Source: a virus
IMG/VR virus record: IMGVR_UViG_3300031601_000011
Location: 1-32,908 of that record
DNA: 32,908 bases
Strand: one strand, 5' to 3'
Part shown: piece by piece, positions 22,390 through 29,343 of the stretch
How positions within the stretch are numbered: position 1 is the stretch's first letter
Layout of the letters: each line of letters starts with the position of its first letter
The notes under the pieces: model-generated
What the model saw: only the letters and a program-made list of their open reading frames with translations
What the model was told of the DNA's origin: nothing
Databases searched by the model: none
Translations under genes and position numbers: made by a program

Positions 22390-22896
22390 ATGAAAACTAA
22401 TTATTTTTACGAGGTGCCGTGTACATATATATACGAGGTAGAGGCAAACTCAGAAGAGGAGGCAAGGAAACTGTTGATAATAGATGGAGGTACCAAGATA
22501 AAGGGTGTTGCATCTGTATTTCAAGACGCATATCTAAATGCCAAGTTTATTGGGCAGGAAGAGATCGCTATAGTTTACCCATTTGAAAGAGGTGATACAT
22601 ATTATACAATCGAACAGACTGGAGCAGGGTATGAGGCTTGTGAATCTGTATGGGATGACGTAAGCGAGGCTCTGTATGACATGGATCCTGAGTCAGTGTA
22701 CTTCAAGAGTAAGGGAAATGCTTGGAAAGGTGTAAGACTTATAAATTCAATCGAGAAGTTCGACAAGTATTATGATAGATCAGAGGATTTTATTGCTTAT
22801 GAAAGAGGTAGACAGCAACATAACGCTATTAGACTTCTTGCTGATGAATTAAATGAAGCAGGGTCTAATATAATTAACAAATACCTTGTCTATTAA
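22390..22896 (+). CDS. Unrecognised protein with N-terminal EANSEEEA motif
   Basis: 168 residues from ATG 22390 (an earlier ATG at 22372 overlaps the HTH gene). The start EVPCTYIYEVEANSEEEARKLL resembles the DpnD/PcfM-like beta-strand plus A-x-S-x-x-E-A motif common in phage and plasmid proteins. A GYEACESVWDDVSEALYDMDPE acidic stretch follows. No enzymatic residues are visible. Confidence 0.68.
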   Translation: MKTNYFYEVPCTYIYEVEANSEEEARKLLIIDGGTKIKGVASVFQDAYLNAKFIGQEEIAIVYPFERGDTYYTIEQTGAGYEACESVWDDVSEALYDMDPESVYFKSKGNAWKGVRLINSIEKFDKYYDRSEDFIAYERGRQQHNAIRLLADELNEAGSNIINKYLVY

Positions 22897-22916
22897 CATT
22901 ATATTGTTTATTATTG
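22885..22916 (+). promoter_or_regulatory. Bacteroidetes-type promoter before the recombination genes
   Basis: CTTG at 22885-22888, 20 bases, TATTATTG at 22909-22916 (one mismatch to TAnnTTTG). Same spacing as the 16580 promoter. It would start transcription about 12 bases before the ATG at 22935 and drive the annealing protein, exonuclease and SSB-like genes. Confidence 0.5.
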
Positions 22917-22934
22917 TATCAAACAAATTTACAT

Positions 22935-23465
22935 ATGAGTAATACATACCAGTTTAAAACAACAAACATCAAAGGGAAGCAATACGTTGAGGTAAATCAA
23001 CGTGTTAAAGCATTCAGACTATTAAGTGAGTACAGCGGGTACACTCTTCGTACTGATGTAATACAGTTAGATCCCGAGTCTTGTGTAATTCAAGCAACCA
23101 TACGGGATAAAAATGAAGTCATTGTCGCTCAAGGCATGGCTCAAGAAGATAAGAGTTCTTCACGTATCAATCAAACATCTTACATAGAGAATTGTGAAAC
23201 ATCCGCCATAGGTAGAGCACTTGGGTTCCTAGGTATAGGTATAGAGACATCCATAGCAACGGCCGATGAAGTAGGTATGGCAATCGCTAAACAAGATGCT
23301 CCAGTACCTAAGGAAAGCCTTAATGAGATATTCAAAAGTAGTGTTGAGTATATCAAAGGAGGTTCCAACAAACCACAACGTGCAGAAAGACTGTCTCAGA
23401 TTAAGACAAAGTACGGGAGTACATTGACTAAGAGTCAGTTAGAAAAACTAGACAAGTTATTATGA
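22935..23465 (+). CDS. Putative single-strand annealing protein (ERF/Rad52-like)
   Basis: 176 residues from ATG 22935. KQYVEVNQRVKAFRLLSEYSG, VIQATIRDKNEVIVAQGMAQEDKSS and INQTSYIENCETSAIGRALGFLGIGIETSIATADEV follow the pattern of phage ERF-like recombination proteins: R-V-x-x-F-R, a G-x-A-x-E step, and E-T-x-A-(I/V)-G-R-A-L-x-x-L-G-I. Such proteins load onto 3' single strands and anneal them. The gene overlaps the next, a RecE-like exonuclease, by four bases, the classic exonuclease and annealer pair, and an SSB-like gene follows, which supports the call. A few phages annotate this pattern only as hypothetical, so certainty is moderate. Confidence 0.68.
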   Translation: MSNTYQFKTTNIKGKQYVEVNQRVKAFRLLSEYSGYTLRTDVIQLDPESCVIQATIRDKNEVIVAQGMAQEDKSSSRINQTSYIENCETSAIGRALGFLGIGIETSIATADEVGMAIAKQDAPVPKESLNEIFKSSVEYIKGGSNKPQRAERLSQIKTKYGSTLTKSQLEKLDKLL

Positions 23466-24241
23466 CTGATCAATGGTTTCAATCCTTAGTCGATAAGACT
23501 GGAAAGAAGTATCTCTCTTACTCCTCTATTAAGTTAGCACTTCAAGACATAGCGCTGTTTGAGTTATACATGCAGGGTAAACTAAAGAAGACATCCCAAG
23601 CCTTAACATTCGGTAGCGCTTATGATTGCTTATTGTTTACACCCGAGTTGTTTGATGATCAATTCCACGTACTGGATGATAAGCAGATTATACTTGAGGT
23701 AGGCGGCAAGAATCCACGTGTAACCAAAAGGTATAAAGAATGGAGAGATGCTGAGATTGAAAGTGTAGGTAATAAAGAACTAGTTACCGAAGCAGATTAC
23801 ACTCAGTGTATAGACATGATCACAAGACTTGATGATAGTGGCGTACGTTCAATATACTTAGAGGGTAAATTTCAAGTAGAGTTTCTTCAAGAGATAGACT
23901 TTGATGGCATAAAGGTGCCAGTACGTGGGTTCTTAGATACTCTAGGAGATGGATTCATTTCAGATTCAAAATCATCACGAAGCATTAAGGGATTCTCAAG
24001 AGATGTGATCGCTTATGGCTACGATATTCAAGCATACATATACTCTCAAGCCTTTGGGCTTAAGGATTTTTACTGGGTAGTACAAGAAAAGTCTTACCCG
24101 TATTTGCCAGCAGTATATAAAGCATCCGAAGAAACCCTGGACTTCGGTAAAAAGAAGGTTGCTCGGGCACTCAACATAATCAAATCGCATTATGAAGAAA
24201 GCAAGACAGCCAGTCATTTTTTTATTTCAGGGGAAATTTAA
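23462..24241 (+). CDS. RecE-like 5'-3' exonuclease (PD-(D/E)XK, DUF3799)
   Basis: 259 residues. YLSYSSIKLA near the N-terminus and LTFGSAYDCLLFTPELFDDQF (about 49-68) match the family's S-x-(S/T) and G-x-A-x-H/D-x-x-L motifs. The catalytic residues are D159 (VRGFLDT) and the D168-S-K170 of FISDSKSS, with Q190 in GYDIQAYIY as the QxxxY helix residue. It resects double-stranded ends to expose 3' strands for the annealing protein encoded just upstream (four-base overlap). This forms a RecET-like recombination module, useful for replication fork repair or genome circularisation. Confidence 0.85.
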   Translation: MTDQWFQSLVDKTGKKYLSYSSIKLALQDIALFELYMQGKLKKTSQALTFGSAYDCLLFTPELFDDQFHVLDDKQIILEVGGKNPRVTKRYKEWRDAEIESVGNKELVTEADYTQCIDMITRLDDSGVRSIYLEGKFQVEFLQEIDFDGIKVPVRGFLDTLGDGFISDSKSSRSIKGFSRDVIAYGYDIQAYIYSQAFGLKDFYWVVQEKSYPYLPAVYKASEETLDFGKKKVARALNIIKSHYEESKTASHFFISGEI

Positions 24242-24252
24242 TCTTAATTGAT

Positions 24253-24549
24253 ATGGATCAAGAAAAGAAGGACATCTACATTGGATTTGTAGGTGACAAG
24301 AAAGAGTACGACAGCGGTGTCGTGAAGTATGACATCTCTTTTAAAGAGGCTCAACTAGAAGAGTTGAAGAAGTATGTTACCCAATCGGGTAATGTAAACA
24401 TGGACTTTGTTATTAAGTCGGATGGCAATGCATTCTTATCGACGTTCAACCCAAGAGCGCCGAAGAATCAGATGTATGCTAAGAACGAGCAGAACACAAC
24501 AGTTGCGGCAGCAGATGCGGCCAAGGCAGGTGCTGATCTACCGTTTTAA
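24253..24549 (+). CDS. SSB-like protein with DLPF C-terminal tip
   Basis: 98 residues. The body (IYIGFVGDKKEYDSGVVKYDISFKEAQLEELKKYVTQSGNVNMDFVIKSDGNAF) fits a small OB-like beta-barrel, and the tail after about residue 75 is low-complexity and Ala-rich. It ends GADLPF; bacterial SSB proteins end D-D-D-I-P-F, and this tip recruits repair and recombination proteins. The gene follows the exonuclease by 11 bases. The fold itself cannot be proved from sequence. Confidence 0.65.
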   Translation: MDQEKKDIYIGFVGDKKEYDSGVVKYDISFKEAQLEELKKYVTQSGNVNMDFVIKSDGNAFLSTFNPRAPKNQMYAKNEQNTTVAAADAAKAGADLPF

Positions 24550-24563
24550 TTAATTAAGAAAGT

Positions 24564-24616
24564 GGGGTGTCCTTTGATGGCTTTGAGCGCTGTTAATTAA
24601 AGGCGCCCCCTTTTTT
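24564..24616 (+). terminator. Stem with T-run, probable terminator after the SSB-like gene
   Basis: GGGGTGTC (24564-24571) pairs with GGCGCCCC (24602-24609) over eight positions, two of them G-U, followed by TTTTTT at 24611-24616. The loop of 30 bases contains GCGCTGTT, as does the loop of the element at 19722 (ACGCTGTT). It starts 14 bases after a stop, as the RNA elements do, so it may be a degenerate member of that family that ends transcription. Confidence 0.5.
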
Positions 24617-24633
24617 AAACTAACACTATTAAT

Positions 24634-24837
24634 ATGGCAGGTAATTTCGGTGACGTAAGTCAAAGTAGTAACAGAGTCCTAGACAAAGGACCTAAGAGGT
24701 ATACTATTACTTTTAATAAGAGAAAAAAAAGATGGCAACTAAAAAAAAGAAACTCAATAGTGTTCAGCGCTACGGAGAAAAAGGACGTGGATTTTTGGTA
24801 CAAGGAAGTGATCAGCAAGAATTGTCTAATATTTTAA
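24634..24837 (+). CDS. DUF2188-like small protein overlapping the next gene
   Basis: 67 residues. KRYTITFNKRKKRWQLKKRNSIVFSATEKKDVDFWYKEVISK resembles DUF2188-type domains: a strand, W-x-(V/L)-K-(K/R) and a helix after a Lys-rich turn. The last 106 bases overlap the methyltransferase in another frame, and both frames look protein-like. A run of eight adenines (24723-24730) sits just before the methyltransferase ATG. Function unknown. Confidence 0.5.
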   Translation: MAGNFGDVSQSSNRVLDKGPKRYTITFNKRKKRWQLKKRNSIVFSATEKKDVDFWYKEVISKNCLIF

Positions 24838-25385
24838 AGGACACAAAATACTTTGTTGAAATAGGTAGTTGTGACTTTGATACTTTAAACGATCAACTGG
24901 CTACGAAAGGATGGAGCGGAGTTGTTGTTGAACCAATCAAAAAATACTTAGACAATCTAACGAAGAGACCTAATGTGACGTACATAAATTGCGCTGTTGA
25001 CTTTAAGAGAGGTCAGCGTAACATGGATGTGTTTAAAGATGAGTACGTAAACGAAGACAAGGACTTTGCAGGGATGACTTCTTTTAGTGAGAGAATACTT
25101 CCAGTGAATGTCAATAAGGTAGTCAAGCAGATGATACCTACCATTACATATAACGATGTCCTATCCATGAGTAAGGTGCCATGTATAGATTATCTGAAAA
25201 TTGATACAGAAGGTAACGATTTAGTTATACTTAAGACCATTGACTTTAACACACCACAGCGCCCTCGTTTTATTAAGACTGAGCACAAGTACTGTGACAG
25301 TATAGCGATGCGTGAGTTACTGGAAAGCAACGGATATCTTGTTTACTCAGAGAGCAGTGACATGTACGCAATAGATAGATTGTGA
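24732..25385 (+). CDS. FkbM-type SAM-dependent methyltransferase
   Basis: 217 residues. ILKDTKYFVEIGSCDFDTLNDQLATKGWSGVVVEPIKKYLDNL has the family's E-x-G-(S/A) SAM motif and the G-x-x-V-E-P motif II; PCIDYLKIDTEGNDLVILKTI is the conserved K-x-D-x-E-G-x-(D/E) motif of FkbM proteins (Methyltransf_21). Enzymes of this family methylate sugar hydroxyls; the substrate here is unknown. A different class of methyltransferase sits at 15485, so the phage carries two. The start overlaps the previous gene by 106 bases, and the stop shares one base with the next ATG (TGATG). Confidence 0.85.
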   Translation: MATKKKKLNSVQRYGEKGRGFLVQGSDQQELSNILKDTKYFVEIGSCDFDTLNDQLATKGWSGVVVEPIKKYLDNLTKRPNVTYINCAVDFKRGQRNMDVFKDEYVNEDKDFAGMTSFSERILPVNVNKVVKQMIPTITYNDVLSMSKVPCIDYLKIDTEGNDLVILKTIDFNTPQRPRFIKTEHKYCDSIAMRELLESNGYLVYSESSDMYAIDRL

Positions 25386-25510
25386 TGAGTCAGATGAAAC
25401 AATTCCTACGCATTGCAAACGCAAGATTAAAAAAGATATACAAGAACAAAGAACAGAGAAGAGCATGGGCTTCTAAGATGTATGTTCGATGGCTTGACAG
25501 AAAGAATTAG
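25385..25510 (+). CDS. Very basic small protein (41 residues)
   Basis: ATG 25385, overlapping the methyltransferase stop by one base, to TAG 25508. MSQMKQFLRIANARLKKIYK followed by EQRRAWASKMYVRWLDRKN: a single basic amphipathic helix pair, suitable for nucleic acid binding. No family recognised. Confidence 0.5.
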   Translation: MSQMKQFLRIANARLKKIYKNKEQRRAWASKMYVRWLDRKN

Positions 25511-25734
25511 TTAATACAAGACAAGAGGAATCTTTACTAATTTTAATTAATAAGGGGTTTATGTTTTACGCACAGCGACATGCTATCCCGGGATAGGTGA
25601 TCGTTACCCGTTCCTTTTGTTAAGTAGGAATGCATTGGAAGAAGCAGGTTATCTTAAACTAATCCCTTGTAGGGAAACACTTTAGGTTAAATACGCCCTG
25701 ACTTCTCCCGTGCTTCTCCAAATATATAAGCGAG
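25511..25734 (+). ncRNA. Structured non-coding stretch, candidate RNA
   Basis: No gene fits. A perfect 14-base palindrome CTATCCCGGGATAG is at 25583-25596. Downstream a branched fold is possible: outer stem near 25637-25646 with 25710-25718 (GAAGCA/TGCTTC core), then a nine-position TTAA-type stem with one mismatch around the hairpin TCCCT-TGT-AGGGA at 25663-25675. GGTGA and TCGTTACC here also occur in the 18362 element. RNA nature is inferred from the number of stems. Confidence 0.35.
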
Positions 25735-25776
25735 GTGGATGTACTAATATTATTAGTCTTTACTTGGGGAAGTATC
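25732..25776 (+). other. Eleven-pair stem with internal hairpin
   Basis: GCGAGGTGGAT pairs with ATCCACCTTGC (10 Watson-Crick plus one G-U), enclosing a second hairpin ACTAAT-att-ATTAGT at 25743-25757. TTTT follows the 3' arm. It sits about 34 bases before the ATG at 25810. Terminator of the preceding unit or a leader element. Confidence 0.5.
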
Positions 25777-25809
25777 CACCTTGCTTTTAACCTTTAACAC
25801 CAAAGAGAG

Positions 25810-25917
25810 ATGATAGCAATCGTAATTATACTAATCATGGCGGTAACTCTTATAAGAAGAGAGTACTTAATGATCAGAGATATAAAAAGAAAAACAAATC
25901 GTTACAAAAAGAATTAA
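25810..25917 (+). CDS. Small membrane protein (35 residues)
   Basis: MIAIVIILIMAVTLIRREYL followed by a basic tail (IRDIKRKTNRYKKN). One N-terminal transmembrane helix with a positively charged cytoplasmic end. It starts about 34 bases after the stem at 25732 and ends 5 bases before the next gene. No family recognised. Confidence 0.5.
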   Translation: MIAIVIILIMAVTLIRREYLMIRDIKRKTNRYKKN

Positions 25918-25922
25918 GCCAT

Positions 25923-26138
25923 ATGAAAAAATGTAAGTCCGTTAGCAGAAGCGGGATGTGTAAAGAAGTACAGGTTTATGTGGACAGAAGATTAGAGTTG
26001 TTGAGTTTACTCCATGCTTCTGATGGCACAAAGAGTAAGCATGATCCAGGAGATAAACTTTCATCACTAGTAGGGGGATTGCTAAAAGAGATAGAAGAAG
26101 TTGCTCCAAATTATTACAAGCAAATAAAGATAGACTGA
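25923..26138 (+). CDS. Unrecognised small protein (71 residues)
   Basis: MKKCKSVSRSGMCKEVQVYVDRRLELLSLLHASDGTKS, then DPGDKLSSLVGGLLKEIEEVAP. Two Cys near the N-terminus and a helical centre. It is separated from the DnaA-domain gene by one base, so the two are co-transcribed. No family recognised. Confidence 0.6.
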   Translation: MKKCKSVSRSGMCKEVQVYVDRRLELLSLLHASDGTKSKHDPGDKLSSLVGGLLKEIEEVAPNYYKQIKID

Positions 26139-26139
26139 A

Positions 26140-26694
26140 ATGAAAAGAGCAATAGATTACTATACAGTATTAAAGGCTGAGAATGAAAACATAATTAATA
26201 TTGCATTAAAAGTGTTTTGTGATTTAAATAATATTCATGACCCATCTGTATTAAAAAATAAGGGTAGACAAAGACTACACGTAGATACAAGAACTCTTGT
26301 GTGGTGTTTCCTAAGGGCCAATACATCAATGGGCACCATAAGTCTTGCTAGGTTATTCAATAGAGATCACACTACGTTTTTACATTCACAAAAATCACAC
26401 TTAAGAAATTTAGAGATTTTTAAAGGCGATAGGTATGTGAATCCTGAATACGCTAGGAAGTGGGAAGAAGGTATTCAAAACATAGCAACCATCGTTAAGA
26501 AGGAAGGTGTGGATGCAGGTAAATTAAGATACAAACTTGTTATCTACGCGGATTCTCCAATAAACTTCAAGAACCACGTCGTAGTAAACGTATGCGATCT
26601 ACAGAACTTAGTTCAGCAGGATCTACAAGATTGGCAAAACGAAATACTAGCAAGAGAATTAAAAGTTGTAATCGATAGACTGGCTGAGATATGA
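26140..26694 (+). CDS. DnaA domain IV-like DNA-binding protein
   Basis: 184 residues. TRTLVWCFLRANTSMGTISLARLFNRDHTTFLHSQKSH (about 50-87) is the DnaA C-terminal helix-turn-helix: R-x-x-x-x-x-L-x-R-x-x-x-x-x-S-(L/I)-x-x-(I/L)-A-x-x-F-x-R-D-H-T-T-x-x-H-x. RDHTT is the signature that contacts the DnaA box. No AAA+ domain is present, so it cannot hydrolyse ATP like DnaA and may mark an origin or repress a host or phage promoter. It precedes the primase-helicase by one small gene (two four-base or longer overlaps), so a replication initiation role is likely. Confidence 0.82.
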   Translation: MKRAIDYYTVLKAENENIINIALKVFCDLNNIHDPSVLKNKGRQRLHVDTRTLVWCFLRANTSMGTISLARLFNRDHTTFLHSQKSHLRNLEIFKGDRYVNPEYARKWEEGIQNIATIVKKEGVDAGKLRYKLVIYADSPINFKNHVVVNVCDLQNLVQQDLQDWQNEILARELKVVIDRLAEI

Positions 26695-26975
26695 GTCAAG
26701 GTCAAGACATCTTCTACTATGTAGTAAATGTTATTTACCAAAGAAAGATCGGGAAAAAAATGTATCCGCTTAAAGGATACGAACTTACATGCGTTAGTAG
26801 AGCAAAGAACATGAGGGACTTAAACAAAGATAATAATACTTTGTATTTTTTGGAGAAACAGATGTCAACCAATGCTAAGAAACTTAACTTCCGTGTCTCT
26901 AAAATTCTTTCTCAAAAGAAAATAGGGCATTCATTATTCCACAAAGAAAGTACATACACTGATGAGTTCAAATGA
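26691..26975 (+). CDS. Unrecognised basic protein (94 residues)
   Basis: Overlaps the DnaA-domain gene by four bases and the primase-helicase by 14. The product begins MSQGQDIFYYVVNVIYQRKI and ends with a Lys-rich stretch (AKKLNFRVSKILSQKKIGHSLFHKE). Its position between the two replication genes suggests a helper of replication, but no family is recognised. Confidence 0.62.
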   Translation: MSQGQDIFYYVVNVIYQRKIGKKMYPLKGYELTCVSRAKNMRDLNKDNNTLYFLEKQMSTNAKKLNFRVSKILSQKKIGHSLFHKESTYTDEFK

Positions 26976-28752
26976 TACGATTACAATATTCTCTTCGATC
27001 ACAAATATCGATGACCCACATTATATAACCTTAGACAAAGCATTAGATAGAATCAGAGAGGGTAAGTCAAAGCCCAAGGTGGATGAAGTTAGGGCTGGAG
27101 ACAGCGCTGTTAAAAAGACTTTGCCAGTTGCTTTGTTCTCAGGGGTATTCACTGGAAGAAGAGACAATGATATCAAGGGACATAGTGGTTATATTATATT
27201 AGACTTTGATCATATAGATGTTGAGGACTATAAGTCTTTACTGGGGACTGATGACAATATACGTGCTTGTTGGACATCACCTAGTGGGGATGGATTAAAA
27301 GCACTAGTCAAGGTATCCAATAGTGAAAGACATAGAGATCATTTCAGAGCACTTCAATCATACTTTGAACGAACGTATGGACTAGAGGTAGATCCTTCAG
27401 GTATCAACGTCTCACGTGCGTGCTTCGAGAGTTATGATCCCGACCTTATAAGTAACGATGGCTCCAAGGTATTTGGTGCTATGCTTTCTGAGAACACTCA
27501 GCATCAAGAAGTTCTTGAAAGAAAATCTTATACTGACTACGATAAAATAGATATTGTAGCACGAATGATACGTAAGGCTCCCGACGGAGAGAAGCATACA
27601 ACTCTTCTTAGAGCGGCTATCTTATGTGGTGGGTACATATCTGCCGGAAGGATGGAAGAGGACGAAGCGATGCGCGTTATGCTTCGTGAGTTACAGTTAC
27701 GTGACACAGTTGATGATCTTGAACTCGCGAAGAAGACAATTATAGATGGTGTGCACCAAGGTAAGTCTATGCCTATTCGTGAAATCATTGACGATGAGAA
27801 TACAATACGTAGGGAGATGCGTGTCCTGGATGGTGACATGTCCTTTATCTCTTCAGATGATAGTGACTTAGACTGGATAAATAAGTTTGCTAATGGACAG
27901 ATAGAGAAAGGACTAAGCACTGGGTTGCCCGAGTTGGATAACTTCTATTTATTTAAGAAAGAGTTTTGCATTATTAACGGGCATAGCAATGTGGGTAAAA
28001 CTACTATGGCGCTGTATCTTATGGTGGCTGCTTCAGTAAATCATGGATGGCGTTGGATTATATACTCATCTGAGAATCGTACTGCTGCGGTGAAGATGCG
28101 ATTAATGGAATTTATAGTTGATATTAAAATAAATGACATGCACTATGAAGAAAGAATTGCTGCGTTTAAATGGGTGAACAAACACTTTACGATCATTAGT
28201 AATAAGCAGGTGTATTCTTATACTGACCTACTTGTATTTGCTGAGAAACTTATTAGACAAGAAAAATACGAGGGACTATTTATAGATCCATATAACTCCT
28301 TGAAGATGACAATGTCAAAAAACACACAAGTATCTTCTCATGAGTATCATTACGAGGCGGCTTCAGAGATGCTAACCTTTAGTGTAAAGCACAATATGGC
28401 AGTGTGGTTAAACACTCACTCTATTACTGAGGCTCAAAGAACTAAGGGGCCTGACGGACAATCTATTGCTCCCTCTGCTGCAATGACTGAAGGCGGTGGT
28501 AAGTTTGTAAACCGTGCCGATGTTTTCCTGACATTCCATAGAAAGGTGTCTTCAGGAGACTATGATCTAAGAAGAAGAACAGAGATTCACGTACGTAAGC
28601 AACGTAATCAAGAGACCGGAGGTCAGCCTACTCCATGGGACGAGCCAATTATATTGGAGATCAACAGCACAAAGACCGGATTCAGTGGGCTTGCTACTGG
28701 TAATAAATGTTTCAAAGCCGCTGCATATAATGTTGCATTATTGGATTTATAG
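26962..28752 (+). CDS. Primase-helicase (BT4734/VirE-N primase plus DnaB-like ATPase)
   Basis: 596 residues in two parts. Residues about 40-170 match the BT4734/VirE N-terminal domain, an archaeo-eukaryotic primase relative: DFDHID with D81 and D83 as likely metal ligands, and WTSPSGDGLKALVKV. After a helical linker, residues about 318-596 are RecA/DnaB-like: GHSNVGKT at 340-347 (Walker A), GLFIDPYNS at 439-446 (Walker B) and VWLNTHS. It should prime and unwind at the phage fork. The N-terminal primase is typical of Bacteroidetes elements and phages. The DnaA-domain and RusA-like genes flank it. Confidence 0.85.
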   Translation: MSSNDTITIFSSITNIDDPHYITLDKALDRIREGKSKPKVDEVRAGDSAVKKTLPVALFSGVFTGRRDNDIKGHSGYIILDFDHIDVEDYKSLLGTDDNIRACWTSPSGDGLKALVKVSNSERHRDHFRALQSYFERTYGLEVDPSGINVSRACFESYDPDLISNDGSKVFGAMLSENTQHQEVLERKSYTDYDKIDIVARMIRKAPDGEKHTTLLRAAILCGGYISAGRMEEDEAMRVMLRELQLRDTVDDLELAKKTIIDGVHQGKSMPIREIIDDENTIRREMRVLDGDMSFISSDDSDLDWINKFANGQIEKGLSTGLPELDNFYLFKKEFCIINGHSNVGKTTMALYLMVAASVNHGWRWIIYSSENRTAAVKMRLMEFIVDIKINDMHYEERIAAFKWVNKHFTIISNKQVYSYTDLLVFAEKLIRQEKYEGLFIDPYNSLKMTMSKNTQVSSHEYHYEAASEMLTFSVKHNMAVWLNTHSITEAQRTKGPDGQSIAPSAAMTEGGGKFVNRADVFLTFHRKVSSGDYDLRRRTEIHVRKQRNQETGGQPTPWDEPIILEINSTKTGFSGLATGNKCFKAAAYNVALLDL

Positions 28753-28766
28753 TATTATATTAAGGC

Positions 28767-29141
28767 ATGAAGGATTACGAAGAAATTGTACTACAACTTC
28801 CTAAGCCACCGTCACTTAATAAATTCTATAGTGGACGTCACTTTGCTATACGTCAGAAGTATAAAAAAGAATATTGGGAGGCAATAGCAGAGGTAATGGA
28901 GGGCATGGATAAGTTTCATATGGATAAGATGGAACTACATGTACGATACAATTGCAGGTTCGATGTTGACAATGCTATATGTTGTAGCAAATTCTTAGCA
29001 GATTATCTTCGTAATCACAGTTATATTATGGACGACAGTCCTAAGTTCTTTACTAAGCAATCAACTCAATATGATCCAACGGTAGAGAAAGATAAGTTTG
29101 TTGCAACAATAAAGGGCTATGGATACAAAATCACTGAGTAA
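28767..29141 (+). CDS. RusA-like Holliday junction resolvase
   Basis: 124 residues. LPKPPSLNKFYSGRHFAIRQKYKKEYWEAI is the RusA start (P-P-S-x-N-x-x-x). FDVDNAICCSKFLADYLRNHSYIMDDSPKF holds the catalytic acids: the D-x-D-N of the metal site and the later D-D. It cuts four-way junctions before packaging. It ends inside the next gene by 23 bases, in line with a tightly packed operon after the primase-helicase. Confidence 0.85.
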   Translation: MKDYEEIVLQLPKPPSLNKFYSGRHFAIRQKYKKEYWEAIAEVMEGMDKFHMDKMELHVRYNCRFDVDNAICCSKFLADYLRNHSYIMDDSPKFFTKQSTQYDPTVEKDKFVATIKGYGYKITE

Positions 29142-29343
29142 AATCTACTTCCTAGCAACCAGTCGAATGCACGATGCATCTACTGAGTTGTACGAGAGTC
29201 TACATGACTCCTCAGGAAACCCACGTTCAGATGCTGAACGATTACACAATACAATTAGAAAGTATAAAAGAGATATTGATTCAGAGTTTGATATGATTCG
29301 CTCTGTGTTACTAGAGTTCTATGATGACACTGATTTATCTTGA
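29119..29343 (+). CDS. Unrecognised small protein (74 residues)
   Basis: MDTKSLSKIYFLATSRMHDA, then helical, charged sequence (RSDAERLHNTIRKYKRDIDSEFDMIRSVLLEFY). It starts 23 bases inside the resolvase and ends 20 bases inside the glycosyltransferase. No family recognised. Confidence 0.58.
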   Translation: MDTKSLSKIYFLATSRMHDASTELYESLHDSSGNPRSDAERLHNTIRKYKRDIDSEFDMIRSVLLEFYDDTDLS

